From Armigeres subalbatus (lineage: Eukaryota > Arthropoda > Insecta > Diptera > Culicidae): a stretch of DNA of 64,000 bases. Position numbers and translations under genes: made by a program. The notes beneath the pieces were generated by a model, which saw nothing but the letters and a program-made list of their open reading frames with translations, had not been told where the DNA came from and made no database searches. Location: the NCBI RefSeq assembly GCF_024139115.2, contig NC_085141.1:128463822-128527821 (forward strand), given 5' to 3'. Below are positions 33,820 through 45,990 of this stretch, one piece after another. How positions within the stretch are numbered: position 1 is the stretch's first letter; every line of letters begins with the position of its first letter.

Positions 33820-34726
33820 CAGATTAAAGCGATTCGGATCGTCAGATTGAACAACTCAAGCGCTGTGAAATCATCAAAGAAAATGAGGTGGAAGCCCTCT
33901 GTGCGAAGGCTCGAGAAATTTTGGTTGAGGAAGGGAACGTACAACGGGTGGATTCTCCGGTTACGGTTGGGCCGACATACACGGCCAATTTTATGATCTG
34001 AAAGAACTGTTAAAAGTTGGAGGCGATGTACCTTAAACGAACTATCTGTTCATGGGCGATGTCGTGGATCGCGGGTATTACAGCGTGGAAACGTTTTTAC
34101 TGCTGCTGGCACTAAAGGTGCGTTATCCGGACCGCATCACGCTGATTCATGGCAACCACGAATCACGTCAAATTACACAAGTTTACGGCTTTTATGTATC
34201 CGAAAGTATGGCTCGGTAACGGTTTGGCGTTATTGTACGGAAATCTTCGACTACTTGTCGCTGTCGGCGATAATCGATGGGAAAATTTTCTGCGGCGGCT
34301 AATCGGCTTCGATTCAGTATTTAGACCAGATCCGTTTTATCGATCGGAAACAGGAATTTCCGCATGACAATCCCATGTGCGATTTGTTGTGGAGTGACCC
34401 GGAAGATACGCATGGCTGGGGAGTTTCGCCTCGAGGAGCCGGTTATTTGTTCGGGTCGGACGTTGTCCCGCAGTTCAATGCAGCGAATGATATCGACATG
34501 ATCTGATATCATGCATCAACTGGTTATGAAAGGCTACAAGTGGCACTTTAATGAAACGGTTTTGACTGTTTGGTCTGTACCTAAGTACTGTTACCGATGC
34601 GGTAACGTTGCAGCAATTTTGAAATTAAACGAAAACCCACAGCGCGACTGTACGATTTTCGAAGTGGGTCCGCAAGAGAGCCGTGGAATACCGTCGAAGA
34701 AACCACAGGCTGACTATTTCTTATAA
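33820..34726 (+). pseudogene. PP4C: Processed pseudogene of protein phosphatase 4 catalytic subunit
   Basis: Read across three frames the segment follows the PP4 catalytic subunit from [20 protein letters not shown] near the N-terminus to the diagnostic C-terminus [13 protein letters not shown] (stop 34724-34726), without introns. Landmarks are [73 protein letters not shown] and [19 protein letters not shown]. The metal-binding GDIHG motif is destroyed by a frameshift and the R of RGNHE is H. A few residues after YGFY are deleted, the CVHGG motif has lost its histidine, and there are in-frame stops. PP4 is a nuclear/cytosolic Ser/Thr phosphatase; this copy cannot make it. The lack of introns and LINE-rich context point to retrotransposition of an mRNA. 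Confidence 0.92.
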
Positions 34727-35650
34727 AAGCGGACAAAAGCCTAACGAAGTACGAACAGCCAGCACCGCCATCATAACGGTGATCGACGATAACGTATTTT
34801 GAACGAACATGGGGTTCCCTTCCCGGCCGCTACATACTTAATGAGGAACACGAATTTCACATAACCTTCCACTCGGCGCGCCCAACAATTGTTCTTTTAT
34901 GTTCATTCTTCCGATAGTCTGAATTCTGTCCCTTTTCGACATCCTTTTCCTACTACCAGCAAACATCAGTAATTGAAGGAGATCGACATGAAAACGCATT
35001 AAAATCAAGAACATACAACATTTTGTAATAAAATAGTTTATAACATAAAGTGATACAACAAATAATAATCTTGTAAGACAATTAAAGCTTGTCTGTCTTG
35101 TCTATTGTTATTATAAATAAATACTGTAGATTATTACTGATAAGAAAATTAAATCTGGGCAAGCTTTGCTGTTAATGAGATTTTGGCAATACGGATGAAA
35201 CTTTTCCAGGACGAAGATCTTGCTAGGGATTGCATAAGCCTCCTTCAGTAGTATTAGTTTGTCGTAAAGCACGCTGAAGAGTTATAGTTCTCACAGAAGA
35301 TTTGAAAACTACGTTACGATAAAAAGCCATTTGCTTTTTATTCTACCTGCTCACAATAGATAATAATACTGAGTGTAAAAAAAACAGGCAGTGGTAGCTG
35401 TCTTCATAAGTGGAATTGATGATCATATTCAAATCACTGAGGAATGAGCAGCTTTGATTCCAATGAAGGAAACGACTACCGGCATAGGCCTGAGCAGGGA
35501 ACCAATATTCGAGCAAAGCCTAACAATATACCCTTTGTCGTAAACAAAGTTTGTTACTGACAAACGCACCTTTCAACAAGCCTTTATCAGAACCCATACA
35601 CAATATGACAAGAATCATTAGCCTTGCATGCTCTAATATTTCCTAATATT
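34727..35650. other. Possible PP4 3' UTR followed by unassigned DNA
   Basis: The bases just after the pseudogene stop may be copied 3' UTR (AATAAA-like AATAAAATAG near 35027). No clear poly-A tail or TSD was found. Confidence 0.3.
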
Positions 35651-35658
35651 TTTAATTA

Positions 35659-37438
35659 TTATTATTTATTCAGACTAAGGCCGAAGTGGCCTGTGCGGTA
35701 TATAAGAGTCTTCTCCATTCGGCTCGGTCCATGGCTACACGTCGCCAGCCACGCAGTCTACGGAGGGTTCGCAAGTCATCTTCCACCTGATCGATCCACC
35801 TTGCCCGCTGCGCACCTCGCCTTCTTGTGCCCGTCGGATCGTTGTCGAGAATCATTTTCACCGGGTTATTGTCCGACATTCTGGCTACGTGCCCGGCCCA
35901 CCGCAGTCGTCCGATTTTCGCGGTGTGAACGATGGATGGTTCTCCCAACAGCTGATGCAACTCGTGGTTCATTCGCCTCCTCCACGTACCGTCCGCCATC
36001 TGCACCCCACCATAGATGGTACGCAGCACTTTCCTTTCGAAAACTCCGAGTGCGCGTTGGTCCTCCACGAGCATCGTTCAGGTCTCGTGTCCGTAGAGGA
36101 CTACCGGTCTAATGAGCGTTTTGTAGATTGTCAGTTTGGTACGGCGGCGAACTCTTTTCGATCATCTTGCGGAATCCAAAGTATGTACGATTTCCAGCCA
36201 CTATACGTCTTCGAATTTCTCTGCTGGTATCATTCTCAGCAGTCACCAGTGAGCCCAAGTACACAAATTCTTCTACCACCTCGATTTCGTCACCACCGAT
36301 ATCAACTCGTGGTGAGTGGCTCACATTTTCTTCTCTTGAACCTCTTCCTATCATGTACTTCGTCTTCGACATGTTGATGACTAGTCCGATCCGCTTGGCT
36401 TCCCTCTTCAGTCTGATGTAGGCTTCCTCCATCTTCTCAAAGTTACGTGCCATAATATCTATGTCGTCGGCGAAGCCAAATAGCTAGACGGACTTATTGA
36501 AAATCGTACCACTCGTGTTAATCCCTGCTCTTCGTATTACCCCTTCCAAAGCGATTTTGAATAGCAGACATGAAAGACCATCACTTGCCGTAACCCTCTG
36601 CGGGTTTCGAAGGGACTCGAGAATGCCCCTGAAACTCGAACTAAGCACATCACCCGATCCATCGTCGCTTTGATTAACCGTGTCAGTTTATCCGGAAATC
36701 CGTGTTCGTGCATTAGCTGCCATAGCTGGTCCCGATCGATTGTAACATATGCAGCTTTGAAGTCGATGAATAGATGATGTGTGGGCACGTTGTATTCGCG
36801 GCATTTCTGCAGTACTTGGCGAATGGCGAACACCTGGTGCCACGCCCCCCCCTCCCCTTTTGTAGATGGGACACACGACAACTTCCATCCACTCCTACGG
36901 GAAAACTTCCTCCTCCCAAATCTTGGTTATGACCCAGTGCAGCGCTCTAGCCAGTGCCTCACCACCGTGTTTAAATAGCTCTCCTGGTAGTTGGTCAACC
37001 CCAAGGGCTTTGTTGTTCTTCAGCCGGCCAATCTCCTCCTGGATTTCCTGGAGATCCGGGGCCGGTAGTATTATGTCCTGCGCGTTCTCCCAGGTCCATC
37101 ACCATACCGCCATCTTCGTCTGCCACATCGCCATTCAGGTGCTCTTCGTAGTGCTGTCGCCACCTTTGGATCACCTCACGCTCGTTTGTAAGAAGGTTCC
37201 CGTTTATGTCCTTACACATATCAGGCTGCGGCACGTAGCCCTCACGTGAACGGTTCAACTTCTCATAGAACTTTCGTGTGTTATTAGTGCGGTACAGTTG
37301 CTCCGTCTCTTCACGGTCTCGATCTTCCTGCTGACGCTTTTTCCTCCGGAAAATCAAGTTTTGTCTGTTCCGCGCCTGTTCATTTCGTGCCTCGTTCGCA
37401 CACGTGCGGTGTTGCAGCAATCTCGCCCATGCTGCATG
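35659..37438 (-). pseudogene. 5'-truncated RTE-clade LINE, copy A
   Basis: Minus-strand fragments match the better preserved copy at 60361-62985: RNFEKMEEAYIRLKREAKR, the palm piece HHLFIDFKAAYVTIDRDQLW (motif A with D to V), and the C-terminal RLRWAGHVARMSDNNPVK and RRRGAQRARWIDQVEDDLRT. A ~150-bp internal piece (the region between the CPIYK and QVFAIRQVLQK blocks) is replaced by a C-rich run near 36845. The 3' end is an ATT-rich tail (ATTATTATT at the left edge). TTTAATTA occurs at both ends (35651-35658, 37439-37446), a possible 8-bp TSD. Non-functional. Confidence 0.85.
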
Positions 37439-39420
37439 TTTAATTACCGGTCGTCATTACTATGGAGCTTGTATACAATATTGCATACAAGAACAAGTTG
37501 GATGTAAAATATGAGGCTATTGAATACAAAAATAAGCGTTTAAATATTTTCATGGCGTGTAATTTTAGCATAAACCCGAAATTTCCTGTAGAGAAAATGC
37601 AAAATAACGGGATGAAAAAAGTTAGCAACAAAATTGGCTTCGTTTTTGTTGCTGACAATTTTTTTCGGATCTTTGTCATTATTATTTCCGACAAAAACAA
37701 AGCTTTGTCGTTGGTTCTCTTTTGTCGCTTGATTCGCATGCGCATCCAACAAAAATTGATTTTCTGGGCCTGAGGAAAGCTATTAAGACCTGTATGAAGG
37801 AACTTGCTTTTTTTAAGCTTAAGGCTCAAAAAAATGATGGAGATCCGGCAATGACGGGAAAGAACATGAATTGATGTTGTGGCACTTGAAAATTGAAATT
37901 GAAAAAAAAATAATTGTTTATTTGTTAAACACTTATTAATCAGCCACATTCTTTGCATATTGCATTTTCCATCAAAAGTATGTATGCCAAAGCGATGCTC
38001 GTTATTAAAAAAATCAACTTTACCTACGCAAGGAATCTCAACCACCACTAGGATGGGTGTACCAATCATCGCCATACTTAAGAACAACTATTTTAAAATA
38101 AATAATTAAATAAATAAAAGGCGTGTGCATGGTTGATATGTCAAACGAAAGTTTTCCTCCTTTCAAACGAAAGGAGCAGGCTTAGAGTAAATGTGAAATC
38201 CGCAATATAATTCGTTTAATGCCTAATCCATCAATAATAGGAACGCATGTACCAGTTGAGGCACTATTCTTAATTTTGTTTTGTATTGTGAAAAATCCCA
38301 TTGGTCATAATAAACCCACTATTGCGACAACTGGTGCAAAGGACGCCAAAAATTAAGCAAAATCAATTTTTACAATTGTGTTTTGCTTGTTTTGGAGGAA
38401 ATTAAAGGTGGTATCGTATCTTATGGATATGATTTACTGATTCAAATATATTTTGTGGTGATATTATGTGCCACTTAGTGTATAATGCACTAGTGCGACT
38501 ACTGATGCTATAACTACGACTGGTACATCTACCCTAATTCCAAATTATGTTGACAGCAAATTATGTTGTTATAGAAGCAGAAGACGTAGATTTGCTTAAC
38601 CCGTGCTACCTTGCTTGAAAAAATTAATTATTAAACGCAAAAATTTTCCATTTTCAACCTCTTCTCTCTATGTAAAACTTTTTGTATGAAACATCCAACA
38701 ATTTTGTATGGATTGTCACACTTCGAAGAACCCTCCTCCCACTTCCAAGCGTTACGTAAATTTTGGATGCTCCCTTATTTTTACAAAATACAGCAAAAGC
38801 AATGACCGAGCTGCTTTATCCTGAATGATTGAGTGGCTTGGCCTTTATAGCACATGTCACCGAACATCTCAATTCAACACGAACATTTATTATCTGACAT
38901 ACAAACTATTGAAACAATATTGAGACAATTTGGCACAATTGTTTGTTGATCCATACAAACTGATTCATTTCTCTAATCCTATATAGAGAACAGTTCATGT
39001 TCGCTGATTTTCGAGAACGCAGTTCCTCAACACCGTTTTCTGATGTGAATAATATAGGTACCTGGAATGGAGATAATTGACTCCCGATGCAACAATGAGC
39101 CAAAATCTAAATTTCAGAAAGACACACCTCTCGTAAGATATTTTTTTTTTCAGAAGTACATGTCTGTGTGATCAACTCTTCTCAAGAACGAAAGTAGTAA
39201 AAAAATAATTATTGATCTTCACTATCGGCTTGCGAAACTCAGTCACCAATTGTGAATATTGGAAAGAAGACAACAATTCCATGTCTTGTTACGTAAAAGA
39301 AAATTAGCACACACAAAAAGATTGTTGAATTGCAATAAAAAAAGTGTTTAGCTTTTCTTAAACATTTTTAGTCTTTCTGTAAAATAATGCCATTCTGAAA
39401 CAAAAGTATTTTAATTTGGA
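37439..39420. other. Unassigned AT-rich region
   Basis: Includes the short dispersed repeat at 37456-37555 with an imperfect CTTGTATACAATATTGCATA-type palindrome. A 215-codon minus-strand ORF (37440-38087) is AT-rich, rich in F, K and I, and lacks a recognisable domain. Confidence 0.4.
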
Positions 39421-39620
39421 TACCGTCGCGTCGTTGGGGCAACAATGGGTCAAATGGGGGTGAGATTTGGTCACTGTTTCAACTACATAGGGTGCGCGTA
39501 GAATAGATTTAATGTATGGGAGGAAAAGAAAACAGAATTATAAGAGACCTTTTTGAACGGTTTTGTTATCGGACATCCAGACTGTCGGTAAGGGCGCTGA
39601 CCCATTCTCACCCCGGCGGT
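39421..39620. mobile_element. MITE with ACCGTCG ends, copy 2
   Basis: Starts TACCGTCGCGTCGTTGGGG and ends CTCACCCCGGCGGT. The interior matches 18823-19017 in the same orientation (CACTGTTTCAACTACATA, GAACGGTTTTGTTATC). Confidence 0.8.
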
Positions 39621-40174
39621 TTCTTTAAAATGTATAAAAAAAATGTTCCGAATATTTTCTGGTCCACCAGCAAGTGGTCATTTTGAAAGTTGGCCCGTTT
39701 CTAGAAAAGGTTGGGCAGGCGAAATCGCCGAAACAAACATTATTTTCTTCTTCTGTCACCGCCTCCTCGATTTTGTGTGGCTTTATTTTATTATTTGAGG
39801 GGGGATTCAAAATTTGATTGGAAAAATAAATAAAATATTGAGCTTTCCCAGAAAATTCTTTAAGAAAACTGATGAGTTTTACGATTTTATCAATTTATCC
39901 ATTTATACATTTATTTTATATTTACCATCCCTTTCGGAATCCAAAGACCAACATGGCAAAAGAGGAATTCATATTTGTTCCGGCCTAATGAGAAAAATAT
40001 ATTTTTTTAAATTTAAATCATGTTGATACCCACAATTCTGATTATTTTAGTTGAAGCAACTCATATATAATAGAATTTGGTCGTATTTGAGTAATATTAG
40101 TTTATTTATAGCATATGTGCTGCTCGGGTAATGGGTATCAATAGGTATTACTATTACTCTATTATATTTATTCT
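39621..40174. other. Unassigned
   Basis: AT-rich, no element recognised. Confidence 0.35.
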
Positions 40175-40310
40175 GTTACAGGGCATGAAAGTGTACAATA
40201 TCTGCTTTATTTTTGTGTTTATTTGCTAATACCATTTACCACAACTCGGTTGATTAAAAGAATAAGATTAATTTATCGACTAGTCATTATTCTTTGTACA
40301 TATCTATTAA
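40175..40310 (+). repeat. Dispersed repeat, 5' half of the split copy
   Basis: Matches the first half of 17133-17430 (ACAGGGCATGAAAGTGTAC onward) and stops at TTAA (40307-40310). Confidence 0.85.
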
Positions 40311-41639
40311 GGCTCAAGACGCCATCACAACGCTTTGAAAATTAATGACTGTATCACTTGTTTGTAATAGTGATGCAATTGGTACGGAAAAGTGCAGCAG
40401 CGATAAATAAATGTTGTTTACAAGGGTGGGTGGAAATGGGGTGGTAAAAATGTGCCAGCTGATGCATAATGTTGGCAGACTTGACGAATTGTTTATTTTA
40501 TTTCATAAGACATGTTCATGGTGTATCAAATATATGGGTATTTATCGGTTTAAAAAGTTGTATACACCACTTGGAACGTAATAGAAGCTTACATAACAAG
40601 TTTGAATATTTATTTTTGGTTTTATTGTTCAATCTGATAAACAGCAATGATTTTTTCCAATAAATAAATCTGGCAACGGTGAAGAGATGATTATTTTCTT
40701 GTGTATGCACACCTTTGTTTGCGTGTTAGCTGGCATATACGTTGTAGGGTTATGCGCTAATTCGTCCATGGCGCTAGCATTCGTCATATCAAATTCTAAA
40801 TCACTAAATACTCGCGAATCGTAAACTAAAATAATGAACTAATCATCTGGCGAGATAGAAAAAAGTGTACACTACGATATGCATTCATTTAAATTATATT
40901 CCGGTATTACTTACTTGAAATACAGTTAAATTTTACTTTGCGGCTGAGACTTTTGCATAATTTCCTACGTTATCCGTGCGACGAAGGAAAATCCAGTTCG
41001 TTCACTGCTGTAGAAGACGTGCAACACCGTCACCAAAATCCACGTAATTCACTGATTTTCACCGCACTTTTTCACATAAATTTCTCACTGCGCACTAAAT
41101 AAAGCAATGTTTATTGCTCAAGTGAATAATAATTGCAACATAACTGCCGGAAGGCGTTCAAATGATCCGTTTTTTTTTCAAACTTTAGAGCGTTTGAAAT
41201 TTATTTTCTTCGTCGCCTTGTTTATAGTCGAAAAACGCGTTGCCAAACTGGCGGTTTGAACTGAAATAATCTTATGTTACACATCTGATAATACATCATG
41301 CAGTCATTAAAAGTAGGTTTTTCAATTATTTTCCGCTAGCGTAATAAAGGTAAAGTCTTCCAAATAAATATTTTTCATACACACTCGCCATTCACACTAA
41401 AATTTTCCACTATTCCAAAAGTTTGAAACAGGAGAAATAATTTCATAACAGAAATCTGTTGGCAGCACTACCCACGTACATGTTAAGCATGTGTGTTAGT
41501 TGTTTGACAGACTGAGGCATTTAACTGAATGGCAGCACAATCGAAACCATTTTTATGCGGTCGAAATGGGATTGCAATAGGAAATTTTTGTTAACTGGAA
41601 CCGAAAATAAACTTTTGAGTTTGACTTTCAAAATTGACC

Positions 41640-42475
41640 GAAATGATAGTTATTCTTCATAACGTCACAGATAAGTCGTCCAGTTATCCAAGAAATGGCT
41701 TGAGCTCAGGAACAAAGATTTGCAGTCCTGTTTTAAGTATGGTACATGCTCCTCGTGGTACAGAGAAAGAATACGTAGATGATCAATTTTCCGATTTCAA
41801 ATATGGTACATTCTCTCTGTAGTACAAAGAACAGAATGCGTTCCGAGCATATGTTCTTGGTCATCCAAGAAATCCCTGGAGTAAGGCCTTTCGATCTACA
41901 CGCGTAACTGAAGATCAATTTTCCGGTTTCAAATATGGTACATGCTCTCTGTAGTACAAAGAACAGAATGCGTTCTTTGGTCATCCAAGAAATCCCTGGA
42001 GTAAGGCCTTTCGATCTACACGCGTAACTAGAGATCACTTTTCCGGTTTCAAATATGGTACATGCTCTCTGTAGTACAAAACAAACAGAATGGGTTCACA
42101 GCATATGTTCTTGGTCATCCAAGAAATCCATGGAGTAAGGCCTTTCGATCTACACGCGTAACTGAAGATCAATTTTCCGGTTTCAAATATGGTACATGCT
42201 CTCTGTAGTACAAAGAACAGAATGCGTTCACTGCATATGTTCTTGGTCATCCAAGAAATCCCTGGAGTACGGCCTTTCGATCTACACGCGTAACTGAAGA
42301 TCACTTTTCCAGTTTCAAGTATGGTACATGCTCTCTGTTGTACAAAGAACAGAATGCGTTCACTGCATATGTTCTTGGTCATCCAAGAAATCCCTGGAGT
42401 ACTGCCTTTCGATCTACACGCGTAACTGAAGATCACTTTTCCAGTTTCAAGTATGGTTCATGCTCTCTTCATATT
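41640..42475 (-). repeat. ~132-bp tandem array 1 (about six units)
   Basis: CCAAGAAAT recurs at 41688, 41865, 41985, 42119, 42251 and 42383. Typical spacing is 132 bp, with one longer (177) and one shorter (120) unit. Each unit has GTAAGGCCTTTCGATCTACA, CGCGTAACT and TATGGTACATGCTCTCTGTA. Translated ORFs here are the same ~44-residue period repeated (GLTPGISWMTK) and are not considered genes. The array is homologous to array 2 in reverse orientation. Confidence 0.9.
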
Positions 42476-42559
42476 GAATATATTTGTGTTGAACTTGATG
42501 TTAAACTTAAAAAACACACAAGTAAAGGGATGATTCAAATATGACGTCTACTACTTTTT

Positions 42560-42692
42560 GAGATTTCTAGACCCCGCCTTCCTACTCTGTCACGCTTTTT
42601 TGTATACCTTGTATATGCAGTGTCACAAAATCTTAGAAACCCCTCCCCCTCCTAAAATCTGTGACATCATTGTTGAACGACCCCAAAGAAAA
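42560..42692. other. Spacer between array 1 and the nested repeat
   Basis: No gene seen; AGATTTCTAGACCCCGCC and an inverted-looking AAAATCTTAGAAACCCCTCC suggest a small inverted repeat. Confidence 0.35.
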
Positions 42693-43046
42693 AAAAACCC
42701 AACTTAGTTCACCGAATAGTGATACTGCCTTTCTCGCATTTAGTCAAGACACCAACCTTATATGTCGCTTATATGGCTCGGTTCAATGTACCATTTTCGT
42801 AATAACTTTCAAACGCGATCAACTAGGCTTTGCCTTCTATCGAATAAAACTTGTTGCGAGAAAATCGGCTAAGGTTTACTATAAGAAAAGTTGTCTAATG
42901 TTTTTCTTAGCTTTTGTGCACACATGCATACAGTTCGTTGAGCTGAGTTGATTGGTATATAACACTCCGGCCTTCTATAAAAAGTTCGTTCTTGGAGTGA
43001 AATGATAGCCTTTCGGTACAACTTTGTTGTACGAGAAAGGCAAAAA
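42693..43046. mobile_element. Interspersed repeat ending CGAGAAAGGCA, copy 1
   Basis: Starts AAAAACCCAACTTAG, has GCCTTTCTCG near the left end and TACAACTTTGTTGTACGAGA then AAGGCA at the right, so short inverted GCCTTTCTCG/CGAGAAAGGC ends exist. A diverged copy lies at 57013-57464. Confidence 0.7.
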
Positions 43047-43059
43047 TAATGGGTACAAT

Positions 43060-44830
43060 ATATATTCAAAACAGGCCTTTAGATCGTTGGTTACGCGTGT
43101 CGATCTGAAATGATCCACTTCAGGTATTTCTTGGATATCCGCGAACGGCTTTCATACGCAGATTCTGTTACTGTGAAACCTCCATGAGTCGATATTAAAG
43201 GGACCTTACATTCACAAAACCATCTTGTAGATCATTGGTTATGCATGTAGATCTGAAGGCCTCCATTTCAGGTATTTCTTGGATAACCGCGAACGTCTTC
43301 CATACGCAGATTCTGTTATATGTACTACAATGGGTACATAACATTTAAAAAACAGGCCTGTAGATCATTGGTTACGCGTGTAGATCTGAAGGCCTCCACT
43401 TCAGGTTTTTTTGGATAACCGTGAAGATCTTCCATACGCAAATTCTATCATAGGTTCCACCATGGGTATATTGCATTTACAAAACAGGCCTGTAGATCAT
43501 TGGTTACGCGTGTAGATCTGAAGGCCTTCACTTCACGTATTTCTTGGATAACCGCGAACGTCTTCCATATGCAGATTCGGTTAAATGTACTACAATGGGT
43601 ACATTACATTAACAAAACAGGCCTGTAGATTATTGGTAACGTGTGTAGACCTGAAGGCCTTCACTTCATGGATTTCTTGGATAACCGTGAACATCTTCCA
43701 TACGCAGATTATATCATAGGTACCAACATGGGTATATTGCATTTACAAAACAGGTCTGTAGATCATTGGTTACGCCTGTAGATCTGAAGGCCTCCACTTC
43801 AGGTATTTCTTGGATAACCGCGAACGTCTTCCATATGCAGATTCGGTTAAATGTACTACAATGGGTACATTACATTAACAAAATAGGCCTGTAGATCATT
43901 GGTTACGCGTGTAGACCTGAAGGCCTTCACTTCAGGGATTTCTTGGATAACCGTGAAGATCTTCCATACGCAGATTCTATCATATGTACTACAATGGGTA
44001 TATTACATTTACAAAACAGGCCTGAAGATCATTGGTTACGCGTGTAGATCTGAAGTCCTTCACTTCCGGTATTTCTTGGATAACCGCGAACGTCTTCCAT
44101 ACGCAGATTTTGATATATGTACTACAATGGGTACATTACATTTACAAAGCAGGCCTGTAGATCATTGGTTACGCGTGTAGACCTAAAGGCCTTCACTTCA
44201 GGGATTTCTTGGATAACCGTGAAGATCTTCCATACGCAGATTCTGTTATATGTACTACAATGGGTACATTAAATTTACAAAATAGGCCTGTAGATCATTG
44301 GTTGCGCGTGTAGATCTGAAGACCTTCACTTCCGGTATTTCTTGGATAACCGCGAACGTCTTCGATACGCAGATTCTGTTATATGTACTACAATGGGTAC
44401 ATTACATTTACAAAACAGGCCTGTAGATCATTGGTTACGCGTGTAGATCTGAAGGCCTCCACTTCAGGTATTTCTTGGATATCCGCGAACGTCTTCCATA
44501 CGCAGATTCGGTTAAATGTACTACAATGGGTACATTACATTAACAAAACAGGCCTGTAGATCATTGGTTACGCGTGTAGATCTGAAGGCCTTCACTTCAG
44601 GGATTTCTTTAATAACCGTGCATATCTTCAATACGCAGATTCTATCAAATGTACCACAATGGGTATATTACATTTACAAAACAGGCCTGTAGATCATTGG
44701 TTACGCGCGTAGATCTGAAGACCTCCACTTCAGGTATTTCTTGGATAGCCGCGAACATCCTCCGTACACATATTCTATTCAATGTTTCACAATGTACACA
44801 TATCATATTCAGAACAGGCCAATATTAATT
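43060..44830 (+). repeat. ~133-bp tandem array 2 (about thirteen units)
   Basis: Units carry ACAGGCCTGTAGATCATTGG, TTACGCGTGTAGATCTGAAG and a TTCTTGGATAACCG core, spaced 132-134 bp from 43279 to 44741. Two monomer types alternate for most of the array: one reads ACCGCGAACGTCTTCC, the other ACCGTGAAGATCTTCC. The reverse complement of a unit matches array 1 (CCAAGAAAT, AGGCCTT, GATCTACACGCGTAAC). Confidence 0.9.
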
Positions 44831-45487
44831 GAATTTATGTTATTTTTATTTAACACGGTATGATTCCGCATAAAAAACTAATTTGGTGTACTTGTAGAAA
44901 TCGCACACCAATACCAACAGATTTATTTGACAGCAACCCATCGAGTTTCAGACTGGACGAATGAAAATTCTCATGGACGTAAACAGATTTTCATAAGACA
45001 AATTTGAAAAATTTGAAGGGTATTTTTGATTGCCGATTCTCAATAAACTATGATTTGTTCAATGCGCTAATAGTACACAATGAAAACTAGGAACTCTAAG
45101 ATACGTATTACATACAACTTAGTTAGAGTAAGTAGTTGGGCTGGCGTATAAATTAGATTTGAAAACCAAGCACTACCTACTACGACGGGAATTAGCTCAC
45201 TACCCTATTGTTCGGATTGAATGAAGTTGCATCGCGTAGATTTTGTACTCACATACGAATATCGGCCTAGGAAAAACGCAGTTTTCAGCGTTTTTCCAGC
45301 GATTTCTCAGCAATTGTTAGTTCTGATAAGTAAAAAATTTATATGGAATTGCCATGAATATATTATGATGGAGGGTAAGTCCGTAAAAAGCCCCAAAATA
45401 TTGAATTTAGTTCAAAACTTTATTAGTATTAGTGCGGATACGAGTAAAATCATCGTCTTTATCGGATTGATTACGGTTTATAGAGCC
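44831..45487. other. Right flank of the 5.2-kb insertion
   Basis: AT-rich, with a 91-codon ORF (45221-45496) that has no recognisable domain and runs across the insertion end. Confidence 0.35.
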
Positions 45488-45491
45488 TTAA

Positions 45492-45657
45492 AATAATTCA
45501 AAAATTATTTTTAAAACAAAGCACAACATTTATGATTGTCTTTCATGCGAAATTGATCAAAGAACCCACGATACTTTCATTTGGTAGCCTGAGATAGAAA
45601 AAAGCGCTTTGCTCTCTGTCTTATGACGATCATCACCTTTTGCAGTACTGATCACAA
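45492..45657 (+). repeat. Dispersed repeat, 3' half of the split copy
   Basis: Matches the second half of 17133-17430 from AAATAATT through CTTTCATGCGAAATTGATCA to the GTACTG...CACA end. It resumes exactly where the 40175-40310 half stops. Confidence 0.85.
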
Positions 45658-45990
45658 GCTGTTTCATTAATTAACCATGAATAGACTGAAATTAAAAAAC
45701 TCTGGGAGATGGTACATTCTGCCGAATAATTTTCTGGGAAATGGTACTTTCTAGGAAACAGCATTCTGGGGAATAGTAATTTCTGGCAAGTGGTTTTCTG
45801 AGGAATGGTTTTCTGGTGATTATCATACAATCATTCACATTGATGATCTGTTGGTCACCTGTTCTATTTCATCTATTCTCATTAATCACTGAATACAATC
45901 TGCGTATTGTAACGCCATTCCTCGTATGCTTTAGGGCCGATGTCCACGTAGCGGTTTTATAAGCTACGTGCACGCCGTGCATGTAGTAAT

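Larger units (their letters stand above)
40311..45487. mobile_element. 5.2-kb TTAA-flanked insertion
   Basis: The insert begins GGCTCAAGAC after TTAA and ends TATAGAGCC before TTAA (45488-45491), so the minimal inverted ends are GGCTC/GAGCC. Deleting the insert and one TTAA rejoins a repeat colinear with 17133-17430. TTAA target duplication is the hallmark of piggyBac-type transposition, but the ends do not start CCC and no transposase is seen. Contents: AT-rich flanks, two inverted minisatellite arrays and a separate repeat at 42693-43046. Confidence 0.75.

Noticed and set aside
33820..34726. Live PP4 gene
   Set aside because: Frameshifts, in-frame stops and loss of metal-binding motifs (GDIHG, HGG) rule out a working phosphatase.
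35624..36377. Two 162-codon plus-strand ORFs
   Set aside because: They are antisense to RTE-clade LINE copy A; the minus strand carries the recognisable protein.
37440..38087. 215-codon ORF as a gene
   Set aside because: AT-rich composition, rich in F, K and I, no domain, and partly made of a dispersed repeat.
41733..42436. Repeat-containing ORFs with a GLTPGISWMTK period
   Set aside because: They follow the 132-bp satellite, which is a multiple of three; no start or flanking gene structure.
43060..44830. CRISPR-like regular array
   Set aside because: The whole 133-bp unit is repeated with no unique spacers, and the sequence is eukaryotic.
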